Under the pieces are notes generated by a model that worked only from the letters and a program-made list of their open reading frames with translations, was not told where the DNA came from and did no database searches. This document shows, piece by piece, positions 42,364-52,436 of a stretch of DNA of 64,000 nucleotides. Position numbers and translations under genes: made by a program. This DNA is from CAIZWU01 sp942492905. GTDB lineage: Bacteria > Verrucomicrobiota > Verrucomicrobiia > Verrucomicrobiales > V1-33. Every line of letters starts with the position of its first letter. The stretch's first letter is position 1. The stretch is from contig OW818657.1 of the NCBI GenBank assembly GCA_942492905.1, forward strand, positions 4,836,001-4,900,000. Direction: 5' to 3'.

Positions 42364-45141
42364 TCAACTGCCCTTTTTCGCGCGGGCAAAGCGGGCGCGG
42401 CGTCTGGCCTCCTCTAAAGCAACGTCCGGCGGGGAGGCGGGGGCGAACGGATCTGGCGGGGAGGACGATGACGGGGGAGTTTCCACGACCGGCGAGACCG
42501 GCTCCGCGGTGGGAACCGGCCGGGAGGACACCGGTAATTTCGTGAGAGGGGGAGCCACCCCGGATCCGGGGAGGGCGGAACGTTTGCGCTCCGGCAGGGC
42601 CGCGGCCCGTGGCCAGCGGATACCTGGGAAACTCCACCCGAGACGTGTGATGAGGGCATCGGCCAGGAGCAGAAGCACCAGGAGGGGCAGAATCCACGGA
42701 CGAAGGTCCCTCAATTGGGGCGAGGGCGGACTTTGCCAGGCGGCAGCAAAATCGAGGAGTTCCCGGCCGCCGGAGGCGGCGGCTGTCTGGCGGAGTTCCT
42801 CCTGGCGTGCGGGATCGAAGGTCCATTCCGCATTGGTGCCGGCCGCGAGTGGTCCAAAGGAAATCACATGAGTGCCCGCCTGGATGCCGCCGCGCACCAC
42901 CACTCCTTCCTCCAATTCCAAGGTCGCCCGGTAATGCCCGGGGGCCATGCGCTGCCAGGTCAGTTCCAAGCCCGGTTCGGCCCGCGCACCTTGTGCCAGC
43001 AGGATCCGCGGGGCCTGGGCGGCGAAGGTTTCCGTCCAGGGCCCTTCATCATAACGCAAATCCAAGGCCAGCTCCGTCCCCTTCAATTCCGTGCGCAACC
43101 CAAGGCCGGGAGGCAGCGGCTGGCCCATCAGCCAGCGGACCAGCGTCTGCGTAAAATCACCGTATTTCGGCCATGTCCGGATCCGCTCCGAGTAGTCGCC
43201 CCCCAGCGGAAACCCCACCGCTGCGGTGCGCCCGCTGCCGCGCTGGCCCCAGGTAACGAGCGGGGCCGCAAATTCATCCTGCGAGATCAGCCCCTGCGAA
43301 GCCCAGTCCCGGCGATAGCTGAGATTGTACCCATCCACTTCCTTCATCCAATCCAGCGGCCGGCCCGCGATTTCCGTCCACAATCCCCCCGGAGCCACCG
43401 GCACCGGATCACTGACAAAAGCACTGCGCGCCACTGCCACCGTCTCCGCCGTGAAAATGTTGGGCAAATCCCCGGCACGGTCCGTAAAAAAAATCCGGCC
43501 ATTCCCGCGCGTGGCCACATCCTTGAGGAACGCAGCATCGCTGTCCGTATCGGTACCCAGGGCGATTACGCTGACGGTGCCGCCTGCCGCCGTGACTTCC
43601 GCCAGCAGCTTCACGTAATCCTCCGGTTGTTCGGCATCAGCCGCATCGGCGAACAGGATGATGTGCCGGGTCCCGTAGGCGGTTTCCTTGAGGACTTTCC
43701 AAGCGGCTTTGAGGCCATTGTACACAAAAATGCCGCCCCCCTCGCTGCGCACCCGGCGCACTTTTCCACGCATGTCTTCACGGTTGCTGTCGCTGCCGAT
43801 CTGTTGGAGCGGCACCACTTCATGGGCTTCGCTATCGACGGCAAAGACCCCGACCATATCCTGATAACCCAGCAGTTCGATGGAGCGCGCCGCGCCTTCG
43901 TTGGCGAGATCCATCTTGGTGCCGCCGCCGCTGGGAGCGGCCATGCTGCCGGAGCGGTCCATCACAATCACCATGGCCGCCGCCAGCTTCTTCTGGTCCT
44001 TCTTGAGTTCCATCGAAACCGGCAACAAGGCGTCAATACTGGAGCGGAAATACCCGCCCGCGCCGAAGCTCTTTTTTCCGCCGGCCATCAGCAATCCACC
44101 GCCCTGGGCACTGACAAAAAAATTGAGCGAGGCCAGGAAATCCACCGGCACCTCCCAGGCGGGGACATTGTTGAGAATGACGGCACGGCAGCCGGTCAGT
44201 TGTCCGCCTTGGAGTTTCCCGGGATCCCGCACGGTTTCCACTTCAAATCCCTGCCCGGTCAGCACGGCCTCCAACGGGTCAGGCTGGTAGCGCGTCACCA
44301 GCAACAACCGCGGGCCGCCCGTTATTTCGATCCATGATTCGTAACGGTTATTTCCCGGGTGGGCATCGCGTTCCGGCTGAATGCGGGCCTCGTATTTGAA
44401 GGAACCACTGCCGGAGAGCTTATCAGTGAAGCGGGCGGTGCCCCGGCCTTCCTTGATCTCCACCTGGCTGTCGGTGAGTTTTTGTCCGTTGCGGAAAATC
44501 GTCAGGGGTACCGGGCCATCCTGTGGACCGGAGACCTCCACTTCGACCAAAAACGGTTCCGAGACCTGCGCCCGCGACGGCACCTGGAGGCGGCGCAGGC
44601 GGAAGTCATCGCCCTTGGCGGCGGATAGCAGGCGGAAGTCCAGCGGCACCTCCGCCCGGGCCAGTTTTTCCGCCACTCCGGCCAGCGGTTCCGTGCCGTA
44701 GCCATCGGTGAACACCAGCACCCGGGCCGGCCTGTCCTCCGGGCGCAGGGCCAGCACATGCTCCACCGCCTGGGCCGTGCGGGTCAGCGCCCGGCTGCCG
44801 GTGTAGGGGCCGCCGGCATTCGATTCCTGGGGCACCACTTCGTAAGCGTAGTCCACAAAATGCAGGCGGTCCTGACTCCCCGGTTTGCCACGCTCGAGCA
44901 ATTGCCGCCACTCCGGCAGGCCCTGATCAATCAGCGCCTCCGTGCTGGCGGAACGGTCCAGCAGGACCCACAAATCCATCCCCCCGGCAAAGCGCTGCCA
45001 CTGTGGCCGCATCAGCAGCAGGATGACCAATAGCACGAATCCTGCCCGCAGCGGGCGCTGCAGCTGCAGTCCCCGCCACACCCATCCGGCCAATGCCACC
45101 ACAGGCAGCAGCGCCAGCCATGCAGGGTCCCGGAAAATCAT
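42364..45141 (-). CDS. Membrane protein with two VWA domains
   Basis: A protein of 925 residues. Two N-terminal helices (about 8-24 and 33-45) lead to a first VWA-like domain with DRSAST at D62. A Rossmann/GATase-like part follows (LLLVTRYQPDPLEAVLTGQG and later), then a second VWA domain with the full MIDAS motif DRSGSM at D395. A final membrane helix lies near residue 830 (WILPLLVLLLLADAL), after which a Pro/Ser-rich cytoplasmic tail ends in RRRARFARAKKGS. It resembles the VWA/GATase proteins of the moxR operon at 5.7-9.9 kb but stands alone here. Its function is unknown; an envelope role is likely. Confidence 0.85.
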   Translation of the reverse strand: MIFRDPAWLALLPVVALAGWVWRGLQLQRPLRAGFVLLVILLLMRPQWQRFAGGMDLWVLLDRSASTEALIDQGLPEWRQLLERGKPGSQDRLHFVDYAYEVVPQESNAGGPYTGSRALTRTAQAVEHVLALRPEDRPARVLVFTDGYGTEPLAGVAEKLARAEVPLDFRLLSAAKGDDFRLRRLQVPSRAQVSEPFLVEVEVSGPQDGPVPLTIFRNGQKLTDSQVEIKEGRGTARFTDKLSGSGSFKYEARIQPERDAHPGNNRYESWIEITGGPRLLLVTRYQPDPLEAVLTGQGFEVETVRDPGKLQGGQLTGCRAVILNNVPAWEVPVDFLASLNFFVSAQGGGLLMAGGKKSFGAGGYFRSSIDALLPVSMELKKDQKKLAAAMVIVMDRSGSMAAPSGGGTKMDLANEGAARSIELLGYQDMVGVFAVDSEAHEVVPLQQIGSDSNREDMRGKVRRVRSEGGGIFVYNGLKAAWKVLKETAYGTRHIILFADAADAEQPEDYVKLLAEVTAAGGTVSVIALGTDTDSDAAFLKDVATRGNGRIFFTDRAGDLPNIFTAETVAVARSAFVSDPVPVAPGGLWTEIAGRPLDWMKEVDGYNLSYRRDWASQGLISQDEFAAPLVTWGQRGSGRTAAVGFPLGGDYSERIRTWPKYGDFTQTLVRWLMGQPLPPGLGLRTELKGTELALDLRYDEGPWTETFAAQAPRILLAQGARAEPGLELTWQRMAPGHYRATLELEEGVVVRGGIQAGTHVISFGPLAAGTNAEWTFDPARQEELRQTAAASGGRELLDFAAAWQSPPSPQLRDLRPWILPLLVLLLLADALITRLGWSFPGIRWPRAAALPERKRSALPGSGVAPPLTKLPVSSRPVPTAEPVSPVVETPPSSSSPPDPFAPASPPDVALEEARRRARFARAKKGS

Positions 45142-45226
45142 GGGCAGAGTCTAACGGGGAGCCGTCATTGCAAAAGGGCGATCTGCGGACTGCTCCGGAG
45201 AATACGGCAATTTGAGCACTCCGGGA

Positions 45227-46210
45227 CTAACGCCATTTTCCCAGGGTGAATTCCCGGATGGAGAAGACCCAGATGACAGCCTTCACGTCCTTGAGGTAGG
45301 CGGGGTTGGCCTGGAGGCGCTGGTTCAGCAGGCGGCGGGCTCCGGTGCCGCCGGAGTTTTGGTTGGATAGCTGGATGAGCGGAAACCCCAGCCGGGCCTG
45401 GAGGTGATCCCTCAGGCCGGCGCCCTGACAATGCATCCCGAGGGAAGCCCCATCGGTGAAGACCATGGTGTGGCTGTCGCCCATCAGGATGACCGGGCCG
45501 GCGGCGGCTGCGGGAACAGGGGTGGGAGCGCTGGCGGACCCGGAGCCCGTTTTTGTCAGGAGCAGCTCTTCCGGCGCCGTGCCGGCAGCCGCAGGAGCGG
45601 CCACGAGGTCGCCGGTGATCCTGAATTTCTCCAGAGGGGCGGAAACGTAGGTGCCGGGCTTCAGGAGCGGGGCCAGTCCGGGAACGGCGGCGGCGCTTTC
45701 CGCGATTTTGGTGGCGGCAAGAACTGCTCCCGCTGGCGACCAGTGGGAATCCGTGGCGCAGAAGACCGGCGTTTTTTCCCGCTCCTGACGGAAAAGGGTT
45801 TCCAGATCCACCACGGTGGCGCCGGTGGTTTTCAGCTCCTCCAGAAAGGCCGCGGAGGACGGGACCGCGTCCGGGGCGGCACCGGCGAGCAGTTTTTCAG
45901 GATAAACTGCCGCCTTGGAGGGAACCGGAGCCAGAATCAGCGTCACGCCAGCTGCGGTGAGGGATTCACGGAACTTGGTAATAATGGCCAAGGCCGGCGG
46001 AGCGCCATTTTTCCAAAACGCTCCTTTACTGGCGTGGGTCACGTCATCGCGCAGGAAAAGCCAGCCCGGGGCATCACCTTTGATAGCGAACCCCTCGCCG
46101 GCCGCGGCCCGGGCCGCGGTTTCCGTCAGGAACGCCGGTGCCTCCTGTGCCCGGACCGGGACGGTGGAGAGGAGGGGAACAACAAGCAGGGAGAGCAGGG
46201 ATAACTTCAT
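45227..46210 (-). CDS. AlgJ/AlgX-like SGNH-hydrolase domain protein
   Basis: A protein of 327 residues with signal peptide MKLSLLSLLVVPLLSTVPVRA. It has the family motifs of polysaccharide O-acetylation proteins AlgJ/AlgX: TDSHW with D154 and H156, and GDSH with nucleophile S246. GWLFLRDDV near residue 49 is also typical. Family members transfer or remove acetyl groups on exopolysaccharide in the periplasm, usually with an MBOAT partner that is not in this window. Its ATG overlaps the stop of the upstream lipoprotein gene (ATGA), so the two are coupled. Confidence 0.82.
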   Translation of the reverse strand: MKLSLLSLLVVPLLSTVPVRAQEAPAFLTETAARAAAGEGFAIKGDAPGWLFLRDDVTHASKGAFWKNGAPPALAIITKFRESLTAAGVTLILAPVPSKAAVYPEKLLAGAAPDAVPSSAAFLEELKTTGATVVDLETLFRQEREKTPVFCATDSHWSPAGAVLAATKIAESAAAVPGLAPLLKPGTYVSAPLEKFRITGDLVAAPAAAGTAPEELLLTKTGSGSASAPTPVPAAAAGPVILMGDSHTMVFTDGASLGMHCQGAGLRDHLQARLGFPLIQLSNQNSGGTGARRLLNQRLQANPAYLKDVKAVIWVFSIREFTLGKWR

Positions 46211-48303
46211 GGAGGAGGGGGCGTCAGGGGGATGGCGTAAAAATAGCGGGGCGTTTCCTCGTTCAGTCCGGGAGCCTCCACGGCGGAGACCCCTTCAAGT
46301 TCCGGGTGGTCCCCGGCAGACTCCAGGGTGAGTTCCATCGGCTGTCCCGGAGCTGGAAAGGAGGACGGCACCGCCCGCCCCTGCAGACGGGTCCAGGCCG
46401 ATATCGCGATGCGCCGGATTTCCATCCCTCCGGAGGACACCTGCTGCACGTCCCAGAGGCTGGTGCCCAGCTGGTTGGGCGCGCCGGAAGGGTCAGGTTC
46501 CGGCTGGGCCACGAGGACCGCTTTGATTTTATGCCGGGTGGGCCGGGTGCGGGTTTCCACGGCCTGGGCAGCGACCGCGGCGGCCTCCCGGATTTCATCA
46601 TCACCGAGGGCCCGGCTGTAAATCGCGACACGTTCAAAACTACCTGACCACGGGGACCCGTAGGGCGTGGGATCACCAAAGCTGAGTTGCCCCGGTCCCC
46701 AGGCGGCGAGGCCACTGCTATCCAATTGAAAGTCCTTTTGCATCTGCCCATCCAGCCAGCAGGCGAGGCGGTTGTTCCGCAGCGAGAGGGCCAGATGAAC
46801 CGGGCGGTCGGCCTCAATCGCAAGATTTGTCAGAATCACCGGATGGACCTGCGTTGGTTTGTCAGGGGCTCCGCCGAGCAGGAGACGGAGCACCAGCTTC
46901 CGGTCCACCCGGTAGAGGGCAAATGCTTCCCGGCCATCGTTCAGCATGAGGGCGGCAAGCCTGACACTGATCGGAGGAGGGGTCTGGCGTTCGGTCAGGA
47001 TCAATTCCATGGACCACGCCGAGGACCCGGCGCATTCCTGGCTGATTTTCGCCGCCGTGGCGGGATCCGCCTCAAACCAGCCGCCGCTGGCATCCATCCC
47101 GAAGGAACGGCTCAGGGTGGCAAATCCCCTCGGGGTGACCGGGAATGGCATCACCGGGCTGCGGGCGTGGTCCCATGCAAACCCCAGACTGTCCTGACTG
47201 ATAGGCCATGGCTTCGGCGCCGGGCGGGGAATCACGACCGGCTTTTGCGGCAGGGCGGCCAGGGAAAAGCTGCCATTTTCCACCCAGGCATCCGGGGAGA
47301 TGGCATGGCGGCCTTCAGTGAGGCGGACCACCTGATGGATGGTGCGCAGGTCATCACGGAACCGCACGAGGCAGATATCGGAGGCCAGACCTTCCGCTTG
47401 ATAGGGACCCGTGAAGGTGAGCACGGCCGGATCATTGCTCCACCGCGGATGCAGCAAGCCGCCGTCGGCCCATCCGGACGACCCCATGAAGGTGAGTTCC
47501 CAGCCGGGATCGAGATTCGGCGCAAGGAGGCGCAGGCGGCGGCGGGAGCCATCCAGCATGGCCGAAGCATAACTGTCGTCCGGCGCCAGGGCGGGCCATG
47601 CTCCGGCGGCCAGCGGGGCCAGGGTCTGATTGGTCAGGTCGGCCAGAGCCGCCTTGGGAAACGGGAAAAGCCCTGCCGCACGGAGCCCATCGCGGGAGAG
47701 CTGGAATTGGCTGGTGCCCAGAGGGGTGGCCGTCCAGATGATTTCCTTTTCCCCGGGCTGGTCGAGGCGGAAGCGCAGCAGCTTCTCCCCGGTCAGCCGC
47801 GCCGGGTTCCCCGGCAGCAGTTGTTCCACAGCGTAGACATATTCGGTGTTGTCGGCAGGGTTCCGCCAGAGGTCGACCGCCATGCCGGGACCCAGGGATT
47901 GAGCCGGGCCACCGGCCCACGGCATGCGGAAAATTTCAGGGCTGTAGGCGGTTTTATCCCCCTCGGGACGGGCCTTCAATTGGGTGAAGACCACACTTTC
48001 CCCGTCCTCGCTGAGCAGGGGACGGGCGAGGTCCCCCGCGGCCGGCGGCAGGGCCCGAATCCCGAATCCGTCCGCCGAACCATAGGCAAAAAGCCGGCGC
48101 TCCGGTTTGTCAGGATTTTCCTGTTCCAGCCAAACCAGACGAACCGCCCGATCCGCAGTGACCGTTTTCAGCACCCGCATCGTTTCGGCCGGCAAGGATA
48201 TTGCGGCTGGGGGGGCGGGGGCTGCTTCCGGAGACTTGGAGCAGGAAGCGAGGAGCAGGGCCGGCAGAAGGCAGCGGATAGGGGAGGCCAGGGAGAATCT
48301 CAT
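46207..48303 (-). CDS. Lipoprotein with propeller-like and LamG-like regions
   Basis: A protein of 698 residues from the ATG at 48303. The signal peptide ends ALLLASC, with lipidation at Cys21. The first part (about 40-400) has repeated strands with LSEDGES, LSRDGLR and LAPDDSY motifs, as in TolB/WD-type beta-propellers. The second part (about 430-590) looks LamG/concanavalin-like (IEADRPVHLALSLRNNRLACWLDGQ, then GSFERVAIYSRAL). This mix is typical of verrucomicrobial and planctomycetal envelope proteins. It is coupled by ATGA overlap to the AlgJ-like gene, so a role in polysaccharide binding or modification is plausible but not shown. Confidence 0.75.
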   Translation of the reverse strand: MRFSLASPIRCLLPALLLASCSKSPEAAPAPPAAISLPAETMRVLKTVTADRAVRLVWLEQENPDKPERRLFAYGSADGFGIRALPPAAGDLARPLLSEDGESVVFTQLKARPEGDKTAYSPEIFRMPWAGGPAQSLGPGMAVDLWRNPADNTEYVYAVEQLLPGNPARLTGEKLLRFRLDQPGEKEIIWTATPLGTSQFQLSRDGLRAAGLFPFPKAALADLTNQTLAPLAAGAWPALAPDDSYASAMLDGSRRRLRLLAPNLDPGWELTFMGSSGWADGGLLHPRWSNDPAVLTFTGPYQAEGLASDICLVRFRDDLRTIHQVVRLTEGRHAISPDAWVENGSFSLAALPQKPVVIPRPAPKPWPISQDSLGFAWDHARSPVMPFPVTPRGFATLSRSFGMDASGGWFEADPATAAKISQECAGSSAWSMELILTERQTPPPISVRLAALMLNDGREAFALYRVDRKLVLRLLLGGAPDKPTQVHPVILTNLAIEADRPVHLALSLRNNRLACWLDGQMQKDFQLDSSGLAAWGPGQLSFGDPTPYGSPWSGSFERVAIYSRALGDDEIREAAAVAAQAVETRTRPTRHKIKAVLVAQPEPDPSGAPNQLGTSLWDVQQVSSGGMEIRRIAISAWTRLQGRAVPSSFPAPGQPMELTLESAGDHPELEGVSAVEAPGLNEETPRYFYAIPLTPPPP

Positions 48304-48414
48304 GCAAACGGAGTGGGCAGATGTCATCCATCCATGCTGATACGGCGGTCGCAAGGCCATCCCCACAAGGAGGTGCGGGCGGACCACCGGCAGCAGAGGC
48401 CTCCCGGCGGAGGG

Positions 48415-50340
48415 TTATTTCAGATTGTCCGGCAGGGCCGCATCCTTCAATTTCACATCGGTTTTGGCTCCGGCGTCGATCCACCATTTCAGGATCGCCA
48501 GCTCTTTCTCGGACAGCTGATCCTTGTTGGAGGGCGGCATGTGCTCGTCTTCCTCCAGCGGGAGCAGGGCGCGTTTGATGATCAGACTGTCGCCCGCCTT
48601 GCCGGCCACGACCGTAGCCTCGCCACTGTCGCCATTTTTCATGAGTTCGGCGAAGGTGTGCATCTTGAGCTTGCCTTTGGATTTTTCCTCACCGTGGCAG
48701 CCGATGCACTTGGCCGCGAAAATGGGGTGGATCAGGGTTTCATAAATGGCTTTTTCAGGATCGGCCGCCACAGGCGCAGCAGGTGCCGTGGGAGCGGCCG
48801 GAGCTGCCGCGGCAGCGACCACCGTCTTCACTTCCTGGTCCCAACCGAGGTTGATGACGAGACCGGGCAGTTTGGCGTGCAGGGCTTCGGCGGCCGGCTT
48901 GGTGGCTCCGGTCTGCCAGACAAACAGGCGCTTCAGGTTGGGAAGCTTTTCCAGCTTGGCGAGACCGGCATCGGTGATCTTGGTATTGAAAAGATTGAGG
49001 TATTCCAAGTTGGTCAGAACGAGCAGGGAATCGATTCCGGCATCCGTCACCGCAGTGTTGGGCAGATGGAGCTTTTTCAGGTTCTTCATGCCCGCGAGGC
49101 TGGCCAACCCGGCGTCGGTAACCTTGCTGCGGCCGAGGTTCACTTCCGACATCCGGTCCGCAACCGGGGCGAATTTGGCGAGTTCGGCGTCGCCGAATTT
49201 GTCAGCTACATTGACACAATTGAAGGAAAGCGCCGGATCATTCTGCGCCAAGGGCAGGATCGCCACGCCCAGTTCTTTTTCCAAAGCCTGCACCGGGGCC
49301 ATGTCCGGAGCGGCGGCAGGAGTTCCGGCGGGACCGGCAGCACCATCTTCGCCTTGGGCACCGCCTGTGATGGCAGGAGCCGCGAGCAAGGCCGAGATTT
49401 TTTCCCTGACATTGTCCGGAACCGAGGTGTCGCCTACTTTGAGATCCGGACTGGCCCCGGCATCGATCCACCATTGCAGCACCTCAAGTTCAGCCGCTGT
49501 GATCTGCGGTTTGTTTTCGGGCGGCATGTGATCATCATGGCTGGCTGCGAGGAGGATGCGGAGAACGGACTCGCTCTGCGCCGATTTGCCGGGAATGATC
49601 GCCAGTTTTTCGCTCTCACCCGCCTTGATCATGGCCTCATGGGTGTGCAGTTGGAGCTCGCCTTTCTGCTTTTCCAGCCCATGGCAGCTCACACACTTCG
49701 ACTCCATCATGGGGGCGATCACCGCATCATAGATCACCAGATCGGTCAGCGGGGAACCGGCTGTCACCACGGGGGCCGCGGCCGGTGTTTTAACAAACGT
49801 TTTGATGTCCTTGAGGATATCGCCGTGGGACATGGTGCCGCCGAAGTGGCCTGCGACAAACAGGGCAGCCGCGGTGGTGAAGAGCGGGACGCGGTAAAGG
49901 GAGGAGGACATGAGAGGTGATTTTTGTTGGTGGTGAAGTTTGGCGAGGAGGGTGATGAAAGTCAGGACAGGCACCGAAATGCCGGACCACAGGTGCCATT
50001 GCAGCACATCCTGCGGGTAGCCGCCGGGTTGTGCCAGAAAATAACCGGCCAGCGCGGCCTTCATGCTGGAGACGAATCCCAGCCAGAGCAGGAGGGTGAC
50101 GGCGGCATCGTGGCGCCGCAGCGGGCCGGTGACGCATTCCAGCAGAACGGCTCCGACGAGCATCCCGATGGGTAAATGCAGGATCAGCGGGTGGAATTTT
50201 CCAGCGAGATTCAGAAAGGGAGGAAGAGGCGCGCCTTGGGGAAATTTGACGAAGGCGGCCGTGAGGGCGGCGGCAAAAAGCGCAAAAAGAAGGATGGCCG
50301 CGATTTTCTGGGAGCGGGGACGGAGGAGGCGTGAAAGCAT
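48415..50340 (-). CDS. DUF2231 membrane protein with two cytochrome c domains and leucine-rich repeats
   Basis: A protein of 641 residues. Four or five N-terminal helices form a DUF2231-type membrane domain (KFHPLILHLPIGMLVG near 48-63). Two planctomycete-type cytochrome c (PSC1) domains carry haem sites C216-x-x-C219-H220 and C545-x-x-C548-H549, with probable axial Met272 and Met601 in HMPP motifs. A leucine-rich-repeat block (about 395-495, with repeated TDAGL) lies between them. It probably carries electrons at the membrane or reads redox state; the LRR may bind a partner. No cytochrome maturation genes are nearby. Confidence 0.88.
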   Translation of the reverse strand: MLSRLLRPRSQKIAAILLFALFAAALTAAFVKFPQGAPLPPFLNLAGKFHPLILHLPIGMLVGAVLLECVTGPLRRHDAAVTLLLWLGFVSSMKAALAGYFLAQPGGYPQDVLQWHLWSGISVPVLTFITLLAKLHHQQKSPLMSSSLYRVPLFTTAAALFVAGHFGGTMSHGDILKDIKTFVKTPAAAPVVTAGSPLTDLVIYDAVIAPMMESKCVSCHGLEKQKGELQLHTHEAMIKAGESEKLAIIPGKSAQSESVLRILLAASHDDHMPPENKPQITAAELEVLQWWIDAGASPDLKVGDTSVPDNVREKISALLAAPAITGGAQGEDGAAGPAGTPAAAPDMAPVQALEKELGVAILPLAQNDPALSFNCVNVADKFGDAELAKFAPVADRMSEVNLGRSKVTDAGLASLAGMKNLKKLHLPNTAVTDAGIDSLLVLTNLEYLNLFNTKITDAGLAKLEKLPNLKRLFVWQTGATKPAAEALHAKLPGLVINLGWDQEVKTVVAAAAAPAAPTAPAAPVAADPEKAIYETLIHPIFAAKCIGCHGEEKSKGKLKMHTFAELMKNGDSGEATVVAGKAGDSLIIKRALLPLEEDEHMPPSNKDQLSEKELAILKWWIDAGAKTDVKLKDAALPDNLK

Positions 50341-50480
50341 TTCTAATCATGGGTAAGAGCCCGGGACAGGGGTTCTTTCAGGATGCTACACGGTTCAACA
50401 GGACACAGTCCATCGCCCATGCGGGGGGAACTGGTGGGATTCCAGTTGCGCCTCCGGGGGGCGGACCGTAACGCCGCACC

Positions 50481-51479
50481 ATGCAACGCGACTCCCTGCC
50501 CGCCATCCTCGCCGCCTGCCGCACCCGCCGGGTGCTGGTGGTGGGCGATGTGATGCTGGACCGCTTTATCCGCGGCAATGTGAGCCGCATTTCCCCGGAA
50601 GCCCCGGTGCCGGTGGTGCACGTGACCCGTGAGGACGCCTACCCTGGTGGCGCGGCGAATGTGGCACGCAATCTCGCGCCCTTCGCTGGCAAAGTCCACG
50701 TCCTGGGCGTCACCGGCACCGGACCGTTGACGGCCCAATTGCACGATCTGCTGACCGGGCATGGCATCGACACTTCCGGTCTGCTGGCCAGCGAGGAGCA
50801 CGAAACCATCGTCAAAACCCGCGTGGTCGCCCGCGGCCAACAGGTGGCAAGAATCGACCGCGAGACCATCAAGCCCCCTTCCCCTGCCCTCGTGGCCCGT
50901 GCCCTTGCCTGGCTGGATGAAAAACTGCCAGAAGTGGATGCGGTGATTATCGAAGACTACGCCAAAGGTTTCCTCACCCAGGAACTGGTGGATGCCATCA
51001 CCCAACGCGTCACCGCCCGCGGCATCCCGGTGACGGTCGATCCCAACCCCGGCAACCCGCTCCGCTGGCACCAGGCCACCACCGTGAAGCCGAACCGAAA
51101 GGAAGCCTTCGAAGCTGCGGGCATTCCTGATCCGGGCGATGTTCCCCTCGCCACCCTGCTCGCCATCCTGCCCTCCCTGGCGGACCGCCTCCGGGAGAAG
51201 TGGGACACCCGGCAATTACTCATCACCCTGGGGGAACACGGCATGGCCCTGCTGGAAAAAGGCCAACCGCTCTATCACACTCCGACCCGGGCCCGCGAGG
51301 TCTTCGACGTGTCAGGAGCCGGCGACACCGCCATCGCGCTCTACACCCTCGCCCTCGCCGCGGGCTGCCCTGCCCCGCAGGCCGCCGAAATCTCGAACCT
51401 CGCCAGCGGAGTGGTGGTGGCCAAAGCCGGCACCGCGACCCTGACGCCGGAAGAGTTGTTGGAAGCGGCGGATGGGTAG
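50481..51479 (+). CDS. rfaE1: D-glycero-beta-D-manno-heptose-7-phosphate kinase (PfkB family)
   Basis: A protein of 332 residues. It phosphorylates heptose-7-phosphate at C1 for LPS inner-core synthesis. VLVVGDVMLDRFIRG at 18-32, RISPEAPVPVV, PGGAANVARNL at 55-65 and the PfkB C-terminal motif DVSGAGDT with catalytic D282 are all present. The nucleotidyltransferase half found in bifunctional HldE is absent, so this is the single-domain type. It supports a Gram-negative host with heptose-containing LPS. No other LPS gene is adjacent. Confidence 0.93.
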   Translation: MQRDSLPAILAACRTRRVLVVGDVMLDRFIRGNVSRISPEAPVPVVHVTREDAYPGGAANVARNLAPFAGKVHVLGVTGTGPLTAQLHDLLTGHGIDTSGLLASEEHETIVKTRVVARGQQVARIDRETIKPPSPALVARALAWLDEKLPEVDAVIIEDYAKGFLTQELVDAITQRVTARGIPVTVDPNPGNPLRWHQATTVKPNRKEAFEAAGIPDPGDVPLATLLAILPSLADRLREKWDTRQLLITLGEHGMALLEKGQPLYHTPTRAREVFDVSGAGDTAIALYTLALAAGCPAPQAAEISNLASGVVVAKAGTATLTPEELLEAADG

Positions 51480-51525
51480 AAAACGTCCCGGAAGGGTGCT
51501 TGATCCTCACGCTTTCCTGCGGCGC

Positions 51526-52272
51526 TTACAGGTCCAGATATTGATCCAGCGAGCTCTCAACACACTCGCAAAGCAGTTGGAAAAAAGCCAGCGGCCGCCC
51601 CCGGTCTGCCTCGTCAATGCTGTTGATGTATCGCGACCGCGCTTCCGCCGGAATGACCGTCAGAGGGTAGCCTTCCGCCAGCAGGATCCAGTTGAGGAGC
51701 AAGCGGGCGGCTCGGCCGTTTCCATCATAAAACGGATGGATCTTGACGAAACGATAGTGAGCTTCCCCCGCCTGCAGAACCGGGTGGAGAGAACTGATTT
51801 TGATCCACCCGAATAGTTCCCGCATGGCCTCCGGCACCAGATCCGGACGCAGCGGCTGCTGCGGAGCACCAGTCACCATCACCCGGTCCACGCGATAGCT
51901 TCCGGAGCGTGTGTCATCGATGTTTTCCATGATCACCCGGTGTACCCGGCAAATCTCCGATTCCCCGCATTCCTTGCCTTCGCGGACCAGGTCCTGCACC
52001 ATGAGGACCGCGTTGTGGTGATTTATCGTTTCGTAAATTTCCCGGAGGCGTTTTGATCCCTGGGGAGCAATCCCTTCATCGATCAGAAGCTGGGTCTCCC
52101 GCAGCGTCAGGGTATTTCCTTCAATCGCCGTGCTGCCGTGGGTCAGTTCAATCTCCAGTTTGTGCTCCAGGCTCTGCACAAAAGCCTCCGGCAGCGTCAG
52201 CCCGCGCAGACGCGACACCTTCCCGGAAATCCTCTCAAGGACAGGCTGGAGTGATGACAGATCTGGATTCAT
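51526..52272 (-). CDS. Class II Fic-domain protein (probable AMP-transferase)
   Basis: A protein of 248 residues. The Fic motif HPFYDGNGRAAR is complete at 179-190 with catalytic H179. An inhibitory helix motif S47-T-A-I-E51-G-N lies at the N-terminal side, as in class II Fic proteins that hold themselves inactive through the Glu. Fic proteins modify target hydroxyls with AMP or related groups. The target is unknown. It stands alone and convergent to the heptose kinase gene, with no separate antitoxin gene, which fits self-inhibition. Confidence 0.9.
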   Translation of the reverse strand: MNPDLSSLQPVLERISGKVSRLRGLTLPEAFVQSLEHKLEIELTHGSTAIEGNTLTLRETQLLIDEGIAPQGSKRLREIYETINHHNAVLMVQDLVREGKECGESEICRVHRVIMENIDDTRSGSYRVDRVMVTGAPQQPLRPDLVPEAMRELFGWIKISSLHPVLQAGEAHYRFVKIHPFYDGNGRAARLLLNWILLAEGYPLTVIPAEARSRYINSIDEADRGRPLAFFQLLCECVESSLDQYLDL

Positions 52273-52436
52273 GACTGGGACTCAAAAGACCATCCCTTGA
52301 CCTGCGGCACAATGACGGAAATGAGTAAGCCCGTGCCGCTGAGCCTGCGGGATTGTCGTCGCCAAGGCCGACGCGCCCACCGTCACTTTCCTTCTGATCA
52401 GGCGAACTTCAGAGTCCCTCCTAGTTTTGCACCCGC

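Noticed and set aside
46687..49920. A plus-strand open frame of over 1000 codons opposite the lipoprotein and cytochrome genes
   Set aside because: The composition is that of a shadow frame and the opposite strand encodes well-supported proteins with haem motifs and a lipobox.
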